Origin: Oscillospiraceae bacterium
GTDB taxonomy: Bacteria; Bacillota_A; Clostridia; Oscillospirales; Oscillospiraceae
Direction: 5' to 3'
Assembly: GCA_017936985.1 (NCBI GenBank)
Contig: JAGBEM010000087.1
Coordinates: 1-14,621 of the forward strand
Length of the DNA: 14,621 nucleotides
Part shown: positions 7,615-13,619 of the stretch, one piece after another
Layout: every line of letters starts with the position of its first letter
Position numbering within the stretch: position 1 is the stretch's first letter
Translations under genes and position numbers: made by a program
The notes under the pieces: model-generated
The model's database searches: none
The model's input: only the letters and a program-made list of their open reading frames with translations
Told to the model about the DNA's origin: nothing

Positions 7615-9388
7615 TTTGCTTGCCTCCTTCCTCTTCCAACTTCTGCAGATCGACCATCTTGCGGTATTCTTCGTTGGTCTCATACAGATGGCCGTGTGTG
7701 CCTACGGCAGACAATTCACCGTCTTCAATGAAGAGAATCTTATCCATCTGTTCGATGGTGCTGATCCGGTGGGCGATGAGAATAGTGGTCTTACCGGCCC
7801 GGGTGGCACGGAGGTTTTCCAGAATGGTACGCTCTGTTTTGGTATCCACAGCGGAAACGCTGTCGTCCAAAATGAGGATGGGCGCATCCTTCATCAGTGC
7901 CCGGGCAATGGAGATCCGCTGTTTCTGCCCGCCGGAAACGGTAACGCCCCGTTCACCCAGGACAGTACCGTAGCCCTTTTGGAATTCCTGGATGTTGCTG
8001 TGGATGTCTGCCAGCCGGGCGGCCTGGGTCACAGCATGGAGGCTGCTGTTTGCGACACCAAAGGAGATATTGTTTTCAATGGTGTCGGAGAACAGGAAAT
8101 TATCCTGAGGCACATAGGCGCAGCCTGCACGAAGATCATGGATGGCAACATCGTTGACATCGTGACCGTCGATAAAAATTGTGCCGTCGGGGACGTTATA
8201 GGTACGCAGGATCAGATCCACCAGGGTGGTTTTACCGGAACCGGTCTTACCTACCAGACCCACATTTTCACCTGCGTTGATGGTAAAGGATACATTTTTC
8301 AGAGAGTCAAACTCGCCGTCGGGATAACGGAAGGTCAGATCCCGGAACTCGATGTCGCCGCGAATGTTCTCCAAAGGCTGCACACCGGGACGGTCCTTGA
8401 CCACAATGGGTGCATCCAGCAGTTCGCCGATCCGAGCAAGAGAAGCCTTACCACGGGAGCTCATGTCGATCAGCTCGGAGACAGCCATGATAGGCCAGAT
8501 GATCGCATTGAAATAGCCGATAAACTCCAGAAGCTGACCAACGGTAAACACCTTGCTGTAGACCAAGTATCCGCCGTAGCCCAGAATGATGCAGATCACG
8601 CTTTCTACAAACAGCGTCACCAGCACCCGGAACAGAACGGAGGTCTTGGTGTGGTCCACGTTGGCATCCTCGTTCTCCACATTCAGCTTTTTAAAAGCCC
8701 ACAGTTCCTTGGCTTCCTTAACAAAGGCCTTGATCACTGCGATGCCGGAGAAGCTCTCCTGGGAAAAATCGGACAGCCGGGAGAAGGCCTCCTGGCGGAT
8801 ATCCCATTTTTTCATCAGCCGTTTGCCAACGATGGTGGCAGAAGCCAGCAGGAAACACATGGGGATCAGCGAGAGCAGGGTCAGCAGGGGATTCATTTGC
8901 CACATATCGAAGATAGCCAAAATGCCCAGCAGCACAGCGTCAAAGAACATCATAACGCCCCAACCGAAGCATTCCTGCACGGTATCCAGATCATTGGTGA
9001 ACAGGCTCATCAGATCGCCCACCTTGTTGACCTGGTAGTATTCCCGGCTTAAGTCCTTGGCATGGTCGAACATCCGGTTGCGAAGATCTGCTTCCAGCTT
9101 CACAGCAGAGCCAAAGAAACAGACACGCCACAAAAACCGCCCGAACACCATAGCCAGGATTACACCTACCATTGGCATACAGATGCGCTGCATTAAAAAG
9201 TCCAGATCAAAGGGGATCGTGGTCTGCCCTTCGGTAATGACGCCGTAGCTCATACCGTCAATGACCATGCGGTACAGCTTAGGGATCTCCAGCTGTAAAA
9301 AATCCACCATGATCAGCGAAAGCAGTCCGAAGATCAGCCAGCCGGCATACTTCAAATAATACCGGTTGATATGCTTGCCGAATATCAT
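7607..9388 (-). CDS. Heterodimeric ABC exporter half-transporter, degenerate-site subunit (permease-ATPase)
   Basis: This 593-residue protein has a six-helix exporter membrane domain (about 15-315) and an ATPase domain with Walker A GKTGSGKTT (380-388), Q428, a canonical signature VSGGQ (484-488), Walker B ILILDD and H-loop His540. Asp509 stands where the catalytic Glu is expected. With the downstream subunit this gives one competent and one degenerate ATP site: the competent site pairs the partner's Walker motifs with this protein's SGGQ, and the degenerate site the reverse, as in TM287/288, LmrCD and BmrCD. It is the first gene of the pair, read from a SigA-type promoter about 40 bp upstream and started by ATG 9388 behind AAAGGA. 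Substrate unknown. Confidence 0.94.
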   Translation of the reverse strand: MIFGKHINRYYLKYAGWLIFGLLSLIMVDFLQLEIPKLYRMVIDGMSYGVITEGQTTIPFDLDFLMQRICMPMVGVILAMVFGRFLWRVCFFGSAVKLEADLRNRMFDHAKDLSREYYQVNKVGDLMSLFTNDLDTVQECFGWGVMMFFDAVLLGILAIFDMWQMNPLLTLLSLIPMCFLLASATIVGKRLMKKWDIRQEAFSRLSDFSQESFSGIAVIKAFVKEAKELWAFKKLNVENEDANVDHTKTSVLFRVLVTLFVESVICIILGYGGYLVYSKVFTVGQLLEFIGYFNAIIWPIMAVSELIDMSSRGKASLARIGELLDAPIVVKDRPGVQPLENIRGDIEFRDLTFRYPDGEFDSLKNVSFTINAGENVGLVGKTGSGKTTLVDLILRTYNVPDGTIFIDGHDVNDVAIHDLRAGCAYVPQDNFLFSDTIENNISFGVANSSLHAVTQAARLADIHSNIQEFQKGYGTVLGERGVTVSGGQKQRISIARALMKDAPILILDDSVSAVDTKTERTILENLRATRAGKTTILIAHRISTIEQMDKILFIEDGELSAVGTHGHLYETNEEYRKMVDLQKLEEEGGKQNA

Positions 9389-9425
9389 AATTCTGAATCC
9401 TTTCTGAAAGGTCTAGATACACGGC

Positions 9426-9454
9426 ATTATAGCACTTTCATGCGAATTTGGCAA
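9426..9454 (-). promoter_or_regulatory. SigA-type promoter of the ABC exporter pair
   Basis: On the minus strand: TTGCCA (9449-9454), 17-bp spacer, TATAAT (9426-9431). It lies in the 115-nt gap after noc; no clear terminator for noc was seen there, so noc readthrough into the exporter genes is possible. A short CCTTTC/GAAAGG inverted repeat (about 9399-9411) lies between promoter and start codon; its role is unknown. Confidence 0.83.
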
Positions 9455-9503
9455 TCCTCTGGCGAAAAAAGGTAATGGGGAAATGTAAATAAAATATGAA
9501 TGA

Positions 9504-10286
9504 TTATTTGGGGATCGTGATCGTCAGCACGATCTGGCTGTCCGTCTCCTTTCGCTCGGAAATTGCAGGGATCCCGGATAGCTGGATCCGCTGGAGGGTC
9601 TGGTTCAGGTTGTTGAAAAACGCGCTTAAGTTTACCCGGGGATCTTTTCCGTTTTTCTTTGCCAGCAGATCTTCTATGTACTTTTCTGTCCGGGCAACGC
9701 TCATGCTTAAGCGGGTGATCACGGCGATGGCTGCCATCTTCTCCGGCTCTGTGGGCAGTTTCAGCAGTGCCCGGGCGTGGCGCTCCGTCAGTTCGGCTTC
9801 CCGCAATGCCCGCAAGACAGGTTCGGAATGCCGCAGCAGCCGCAGTTTATTTGCGATGGCGCTCTGGCTTTTTCCCAAAAGCCGGGCAGTCTGCTCCTGG
9901 CTCATGCGATAGCTCTCCATCAGCCGGGCGATCCCGGCGGCTTCTTCAATAAAATCCAGATCCTGCCGCTGCAGATTTTCGATCATGGCAGCCATGCCGG
10001 ATTCTTTATCGTCCATATTCATAATGATGCAGGGGATCTCCGTCAGCCCTGCGATCTGGGCAGCCCGAAGCCGACGCTCCCCGGCGATGAGCTCATAGCT
10101 TGTCCCCACCCGGCGTACCGACAGGGGCTGCAGGATCCCGTGCTGGCGAATGGATTCGGCCAGCTCTTCCAGTGCGTCCTGACGGAAGATCTTCCGGGGC
10201 TGGGCGGGATTGGGACGGATCGCCCGGTGAGGCAGGAACACCACTCTCCCGGTCTCCATGTAGGTTTTCAGCTTTTGGCATTGCAT
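9504..10286 (-). CDS. noc: Nucleoid occlusion protein Noc (ParB/Noc family)
   Basis: Noc binds many chromosomal sites and keeps the division ring from forming over the nucleoid. The 260-residue protein has the ParB/Noc N-terminal CTP-binding fold with AGERRLRAA (68-76) and ENLQR (103-107), a helix-turn-helix region (about 129-150, SQEQTARLLGKSQSAIANKLRLL) and a C-terminal dimerisation region. At the four positions reported to separate ParB from Noc DNA specificity (Caulobacter R173, T179, A184, G201, from memory) it has Q141, K147, R152 and R169, i.e. the Noc type. Only 17 residues precede the core domain, and an obvious membrane-binding amphipathic helix like that of Bacillus Noc is not seen. 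AAGGAGG at 10294-10300 is 7 nt from ATG 10286 but only 1 nt from ATG 10292, so 10286 is chosen. Genuine Spo0J/ParB is a less likely alternative. Confidence 0.88.
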   Translation of the reverse strand: MQCQKLKTYMETGRVVFLPHRAIRPNPAQPRKIFRQDALEELAESIRQHGILQPLSVRRVGTSYELIAGERRLRAAQIAGLTEIPCIIMNMDDKESGMAAMIENLQRQDLDFIEEAAGIARLMESYRMSQEQTARLLGKSQSAIANKLRLLRHSEPVLRALREAELTERHARALLKLPTEPEKMAAIAVITRLSMSVARTEKYIEDLLAKKNGKDPRVNLSAFFNNLNQTLQRIQLSGIPAISERKETDSQIVLTITIPK

Positions 10287-10316
10287 TGCCATTCCTCCTT
10301 TGTCAATGGTAAAGCC

Positions 10317-10322
10317 ATTGTA
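10317..10322 (-). promoter_or_regulatory. Possible -10 box of the noc promoter
   Basis: On the minus strand TACAAT (10317-10322) would give a start near 10310 and a leader of about 24 nt, but no good -35 is seen 16-18 bp upstream. A CAATGG-N5-CCATTG inverted repeat (10304-10320) overlaps it. The nearest Noc-like site overlaps its upstream edge. Confidence 0.4.
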
Positions 10323-10335
10323 CTTTCCGGGAAAT
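10322..10335. promoter_or_regulatory. Putative Noc-binding site 1
   Basis: ACTTTCCGGGAAAT matches the known Bacillus Noc-binding consensus ATTTCCCGGGAAAT at 12 of 14 positions. It lies 36 bp upstream of the noc start codon and abuts the possible -10 box, where binding could repress noc. Confidence 0.6.
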
Positions 10336-10351
10336 GGGAAACATAGCGAAA

Positions 10352-10365
10352 AGTGCCCGGGAAAT
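10352..10365. promoter_or_regulatory. Putative Noc-binding site 2
   Basis: AGTGCCCGGGAAAT matches ATTTCCCGGGAAAT at 12 of 14 positions, including the whole CCCGGGAAAT half and core. It lies exactly 30 bp from site 1, close to three helical turns, in the same noncoding region between divergent genes. Confidence 0.6.
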
Positions 10366-10465
10366 GAAAAACCGCACGACACCTTTCGCCTACATGCAAA
10401 TTTTGGCTCGGCAAGCGGATCGATGCGTCTATGGCCCAGGAAATCCGCTATATATTTGTTTCCTC

Positions 10466-10494
10466 TTGCGCAGATTTCGGTTCTGTGGTATAAT
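10466..10494 (+). promoter_or_regulatory. Extended -10 promoter of the small-export/HIT operon
   Basis: TTGCGC (10466-10471), 17-bp spacer, TATAAT (10489-10494) preceded by TGG, i.e. an extended -10. The leader to the next ATG is about 20 nt. The rest of the 235-nt intergenic region holds the Noc-like sites and a 7-bp inverted repeat (10414-10420 with 10443-10449). Confidence 0.84.
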
Positions 10495-10521
10495 CACCAA
10501 AACAACAATAAAGGTGATGAA

Positions 10522-10995
10522 ATGTTTCAAAAGTATCTGTTGGCTTTTTTGATCTCCATGGTTCCGCTGATCGAACTGCGGGGCGGTGTGCCCTTTGCCG
10601 TGGGCATGGGACTGCCGTATTTTGAATCTCTGGCAGTCTGTGTGATCGGCAATATGCTGCCGGTGCCCTTCATTTACTTTTTTGCCAGAAAGATTTTGAT
10701 CTGGGGCGCGGATAAAAAGTACATCGGTAAATTCTTCCGATTCTGCCTGGAAAAAGGCGAAAAGGGCGGCCAAAAGCTGACAAAAACTGCCGGCCGTGGC
10801 GGCCTGTTTGTTGCGCTGATGCTGTTTGTGGGCATTCCGCTGCCCGGTACCGGTGCATGGACAGGGACTCTCGCTGCCAGCTTTTTGAATATGGGCATTA
10901 AATCCACCGCGTTGGCGGTGTCACTGGGCGTGATCATAGCCGGTATTATCATGGGCGTTGCCAGCACCGGCGTTTTCAGCATCATTGGATTGTAA
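10522..10995 (+). CDS. Small multidrug-export family membrane protein (COG2426)
   Basis: A 157-residue integral membrane protein with hydrophobic segments at about 5-17, 33-55, 93-107, 112-124 and 128-156. The motifs PLIELRGGVPFAVGMG (15-30) and GIPLPGTGAWTGTLAASF (104-121) are the conserved blocks of the family annotated as small multi-drug export protein; a transport role is inferred from annotation and not well proven. The basic central loop (KKYIGKFFRFCLEKGEKGGQK) should face the cytoplasm. The start is ATG 10522 behind AAAGGTG. It is the first gene of an operon with the HIT protein 12 nt downstream. Longer in-frame reading from 10300 runs through the promoter and is rejected. Confidence 0.88.
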   Translation: MFQKYLLAFLISMVPLIELRGGVPFAVGMGLPYFESLAVCVIGNMLPVPFIYFFARKILIWGADKKYIGKFFRFCLEKGEKGGQKLTKTAGRGGLFVALMLFVGIPLPGTGAWTGTLAASFLNMGIKSTALAVSLGVIIAGIIMGVASTGVFSIIGL

Positions 10996-11006
10996 GGAGA
11001 AGAATT

Positions 11007-11345
11007 ATGGATTGTCTGTTTTGTAAGATCGCCGAGGGGCAGATCCCCTCTACCAAAGTCTATGAGGATGAAACCATCCTGGCCTTCCGGGATATCAATC
11101 CCATGGCTCCCACCCATATTCTGGTGATCCCCAAGTGCCATATCCCCTCTGTAGCCTGTATCAACGCGGAAAACAGCGAGGTGGTGCGTCACATTTTTGA
11201 AGTGATCCCCCAGATCGCAGAGGTGGAAAAGCTCACCGGCGGCTACCGGGTAGTCTCCAACTGCGGTCCTGACGCAGGCCAAACTGTGCACCATCTGCAT
11301 TTCCACATTCTGGGCGGCAAGGTGCTGTCTACAGAAATGGCATAA
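11007..11345 (+). CDS. HIT-family nucleotide hydrolase (HinT-like)
   Basis: A 112-residue member of the histidine-triad superfamily, cytoplasmic purine-nucleoside phosphoramidate hydrolases of the HinT type. The triad H96-L-H98-F-H100 lies in GQTVHHLHFHILGG (91-104). The N-terminal CLFCKIAEGQIPS block with C3/C6 is the usual start of the clostridial and bacillary members and may help bind zinc. FRDINPMAPTHILVIPK (27-43) is the conserved nucleotide-binding stretch. AAGGAG lies about 7 nt before the ATG. The gene is in an operon with the preceding membrane protein and ends 9 nt before a terminator hairpin. Confidence 0.95.
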   Translation: MDCLFCKIAEGQIPSTKVYEDETILAFRDINPMAPTHILVIPKCHIPSVACINAENSEVVRHIFEVIPQIAEVEKLTGGYRVVSNCGPDAGQTVHHLHFHILGGKVLSTEMA

Positions 11346-11354
11346 CACAAAACC

Positions 11355-11392
11355 ATCACCTCCGGCATAGAATTACCGGAGGTGATTTTTTT
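11355..11392 (+). terminator. Terminator after the HIT gene; overlaps the next gene's Shine-Dalgarno
   Basis: An 11-bp perfect stem (ATCACCTCCGG at 11355-11365 with 11376-11386), a 10-nt loop, and seven T (11386-11392). The 3' arm contains GGAGGTGAT (11378-11386), an almost perfect complement to the 3' end of 16S rRNA, placed correctly for the TTG start of the next gene. Confidence 0.88.
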
Positions 11393-12308
11393 GAGCATTG
11401 TCAGGACGGATGTACCTATGACTTCCCAACTGTGCGAGGACACCATCCGTGCTATTGTGGAAAGCTATCCTTTTTGCCGCAGTCAGCTTTTGACCACCAC
11501 TGCTTTTGACCGTCCGATTCGGACGCTGGTTATTGGCGATGGTCCACGGAAGGTGATCTATACCGCGGCACACCATGCCAACGAATGGATCACAACACCG
11601 GTGCTCCTAAAGTTTGTGGAGGACTTTGCGGAGGCCATCCGTACAGACGGTGAAATTTTCGGGGTAAACGCCAAAGAACTTGCGAACCGGACCACGATCT
11701 ATACCGTACCTATGGTAGATCCCGACGGGGTGGATCTGGTTACCGGCGTGATCCAACCGGGGCAGGTGCAGTATGAAATGGCCGCCCGGCTGTCGGAAAA
11801 CTATCCCACCATTCCGTTCCCGGATGGGTGGAAAGCCAATCTTTTGGGTGTAGACCTGAATCTGCAGTACCCGGCAGGCTGGCCCCAGGCCCGGGAGATC
11901 AAATTCTCTCAAGGCTTCACCCGGCCCGGCCCCCGGGATTATGTGGGCAGAGCGCCCTTAAATCAGTTGGAGAGCCGGGCTCTGGCAGGCTTTACGGAAT
12001 TTGTGGATCCGGAACTGGTGCTGGCGTACCATTCTCAGGGCAGGGTGATCTACTGGCAATTTGCGGATATTGAAGTTCCCGGTGCCAGAGAGTTGGGTGA
12101 ACGCTTTTCTCAGGTCAGCGGCTATGCGCTGGAGGATACGCCGGAGGAGTCTGCCTATGCGGGTTATAAGGACTGGTTTATCAAGAATTTCCGTCGTCCG
12201 GGTTACACCATTGAGGTAGGCACCGGAACCAATCCGCTTCCTTTAAGTCAGTTCGACGAGATCTACCGGGATAATCTGGGGATCCTGGTTACTGCAGCAA
12301 CCGGCTAG
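11391..12308 (+). CDS. M14-family zinc peptidase, gamma-D-glutamyl-diamino-acid endopeptidase-like (YqgT type)
   Basis: A 305-residue metallopeptidase with the M14 fold, without signal peptide or LysM domains, hence probably cytoplasmic and acting on muropeptides from wall turnover. Zinc ligands are H62 and E65 in HHANEWIT and H214 in YHSQG; the catalytic Glu is E275 in YTIEVGTGTNPLP. VDLNLQYPAGW (154-164) is another conserved block. The start is uncertain: TTG 11391 has GGAGG 8 nt upstream and gives MSIVRTDVPMTSQ, which resembles the N-terminus of family members, whereas ATG 11418 has only a weak AGGA. I favour TTG. The ribosome-binding site lies inside the preceding terminator. No own promoter was found, so it may depend on readthrough of the HIT operon. 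Substrate is inferred from the family. Confidence 0.87.
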   Translation: MSIVRTDVPMTSQLCEDTIRAIVESYPFCRSQLLTTTAFDRPIRTLVIGDGPRKVIYTAAHHANEWITTPVLLKFVEDFAEAIRTDGEIFGVNAKELANRTTIYTVPMVDPDGVDLVTGVIQPGQVQYEMAARLSENYPTIPFPDGWKANLLGVDLNLQYPAGWPQAREIKFSQGFTRPGPRDYVGRAPLNQLESRALAGFTEFVDPELVLAYHSQGRVIYWQFADIEVPGARELGERFSQVSGYALEDTPEESAYAGYKDWFIKNFRRPGYTIEVGTGTNPLPLSQFDEIYRDNLGILVTAATG

Positions 12309-12337
12309 TTGACAGCCGAGCCAAATCCGAATAAAAT
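12309..12337 (+). promoter_or_regulatory. SigA-type promoter of psuG
   Basis: TTGACA (12309-12314), 17-bp spacer, TAAAAT (12332-12337), starting at the base after the stop codon of the M14 gene. AAGGAG then precedes the psuG ATG. Confidence 0.85.
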
Positions 12338-12363
12338 AGAGAAAAACACAAAGGAGATTCCTT

Positions 12364-13275
12364 ATGAACCCGTATCTTGACATAAATCCCGAAGTTGCGG
12401 CAGCCCTGGCAGAGGGCAAGCCGGTAGTTGCACTGGAATCCACCATCATTTCCCACGGTATGCCCTATCCGCAGAATGTGGAAACTGCCCTGAATGTGGA
12501 GGCTATTATCCGGGAAAATGGCGCAGTGCCTGCTACCATTGCCATTATTGGCGGACGGCTGAAGGCCGGCCTTTCCAAAGAGGAAATTGAGTATTTCGGT
12601 AAAAAGGGAACTGCCATTCATAAGGCATCCCGCCGGGATCTGGCGGTGCTGTGCGCCCGGGGTGAGGACGGTGCTACTACCGTTGCCACCACCATGATCA
12701 TTGCCCACATGGCAGGTATCCAGATTTTCGCCACCGGCGGTATCGGCGGTGTGCACCGGGGTGCGGAAACCACGATGGATATTTCCGCCGACCTGGAAGA
12801 GTTGGGCAGAACCCCGGTGATGGTGGTCTGCGCCGGCGCCAAGTCCATTCTGGATCTGGGTCTGACGCTGGAATACCTGGAGACCAAGGGCGTGCCGGTC
12901 ATCGGCTACGGCACAGAGGAATTGCCGGCGTTCTATACCCGCCAGTCTGGATTTGGTGTAGATTATCGCATCGACACGCCGGAGGATCTGGCAAAAGCCT
13001 ACTTTGCCCAACGGGAAATGGCTCTCGGCGGTATGCTGGTGACCAATCCTATCCCGGCGGAATACGCTATGCCCAAGGATGTGATCGATGCGGCCATTGA
13101 CCAGGCAATTAATGAGTGCAATGCCAAGGGCATCCACGGCAAGGATACCACACCCTTCCTCCTTGCCCGGGTGGCACAGATCACCGGCGGCAACAGCCTG
13201 GCATCCAACATTCGGCTGGTCTACAACAATGCGGCTCTGGCAGCAAAGACTGCTGTGGAGCTGGCGAAAATATGA
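12364..13275 (+). CDS. psuG: Pseudouridine-5'-phosphate glycosidase
   Basis: PsuG cleaves the C-C glycosidic bond of pseudouridine 5'-phosphate to uracil and ribose 5-phosphate. The 303-residue protein is full length. Family blocks are ALESTIISHGMPYPQN (23-38, with E25), GTAIHKASRRDL (82-93, with K87), ATGGIGGVHRGAETTMDISADL (123-144, with D139), CAGAKSILD (156-164) and the C-terminal GGNSLASNIRLVYNNAALAA. K160 in CAGAK corresponds to the catalytic lysine that forms the ribose adduct in E. coli PsuG. ATG 12364 follows AAGGAGATT. The gene has its own promoter and a terminator directly after it, so it is monocistronic. The kinase PsuK that makes its substrate is not beside it in this window. 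Confidence 0.96.
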   Translation: MNPYLDINPEVAAALAEGKPVVALESTIISHGMPYPQNVETALNVEAIIRENGAVPATIAIIGGRLKAGLSKEEIEYFGKKGTAIHKASRRDLAVLCARGEDGATTVATTMIIAHMAGIQIFATGGIGGVHRGAETTMDISADLEELGRTPVMVVCAGAKSILDLGLTLEYLETKGVPVIGYGTEELPAFYTRQSGFGVDYRIDTPEDLAKAYFAQREMALGGMLVTNPIPAEYAMPKDVIDAAIDQAINECNAKGIHGKDTTPFLLARVAQITGGNSLASNIRLVYNNAALAAKTAVELAKI

Positions 13276-13277
13276 TG

Positions 13278-13309
13278 AAAAAGCACCTGACAGCTGTCAG
13301 GTGCTTTTT
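13278..13309. terminator. Bidirectional terminator between psuG and azlD
   Basis: Positions 13278-13309 form a perfect 32-bp palindrome (AAAAAGCACCTGACAG and its reverse complement). Being flanked by A5 and T5 it provides a U-tract in both directions, between convergent genes. It starts 3 nt after the psuG stop and ends 2 nt before the azlD stop. Confidence 0.93.
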
Positions 13310-13310
13310 G

Positions 13311-13619
13311 TCATATCAGGCTCATGATCCAGTCCACGATAAATACACCGGCGCAGGCTACAGCGGCTACGGTGGTCAGCCCTTTACCCCACAGGGCAAA
13401 GAGGATCGCTACCCCAAAGCCCACAGCGGCAGCCACCACATTTCTCGCCGCGAACAGCACTGCCGGGAAAGTCATAGCGGTGAGCACAGCGTAGGGTATG
13501 TAATACAGGAAGCTGCGGACAAAGGGATTTGTGATTCGCTTCCGCATCAGCGCGAAAGGCACGCTGCGAATGAGATAAGTTGAGCCGGCCATGATGGCAA
13601 GGTAGATCCAGTATTCCAT
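13311..13619 (-). CDS. azlD: Branched-chain amino acid exporter small subunit AzlD
   Basis: A 102-residue membrane protein with four hydrophobic segments, the partner of AzlC in the AzlCD (LIV-E) exporter of branched-chain amino acids and, in Bacillus, 4-azaleucine. The family features TYLIRSVPFAL (14-24) and FLYYIPYAVLTAMTFPAVLF (37-56) are present. ATG 13619 overlaps the azlC stop by one base (TGATG) and has AAGGAGG (13627-13633) 7 nt upstream inside azlC, so the two are translationally coupled. A much longer frame reaching 13907 only overlaps azlC. The gene ends at a bidirectional palindromic terminator. Confidence 0.92.
   Translation of the reverse strand: MEYWIYLAIMAGSTYLIRSVPFALMRKRITNPFVRSFLYYIPYAVLTAMTFPAVLFAARNVVAAAVGFGVAILFALWGKGLTTVAAVACAGVFIVDWIMSLI

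Noticed and set aside
7896..7909. A further Noc-site-like sequence (11 of 14) inside the exporter gene
   Set aside because: It is a by-product of Ala-Arg-Ala codons (ARAL block of the ATPase); such CCCGGG-containing matches recur in coding regions and show the background level.
6232..9052. Very long plus-strand open frames (about 500 codons each) opposite the ABC exporter genes
   Set aside because: They are antisense to two clear ABC genes with all motifs intact, lack family motifs and Shine-Dalgarno sites, and have the His/Gln/Asp-rich composition expected of reversed coding sequence.
10287..10382. N-terminal extension of Noc from GTG 10382
   Set aside because: It crosses the promoter region and Noc-like sites and has only a weak Shine-Dalgarno, whereas ATG 10286 has AAGGAGG at ideal distance. 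It is kept only as an alternative in the findings.
10431..10444. Third Noc-like site (11 of 14) between noc and the small-export gene
   Set aside because: The palindrome core is broken (CCCAGG) and the match is no better than the coding-region background, so it is mentioned but not annotated.
10414..10449. Seven-bp inverted repeat AGCGGAT/ATCCGCT upstream of the small-export promoter
   Set aside because: The arms are short and 22 nt apart; no known RNA or operator fits, so it may be chance.
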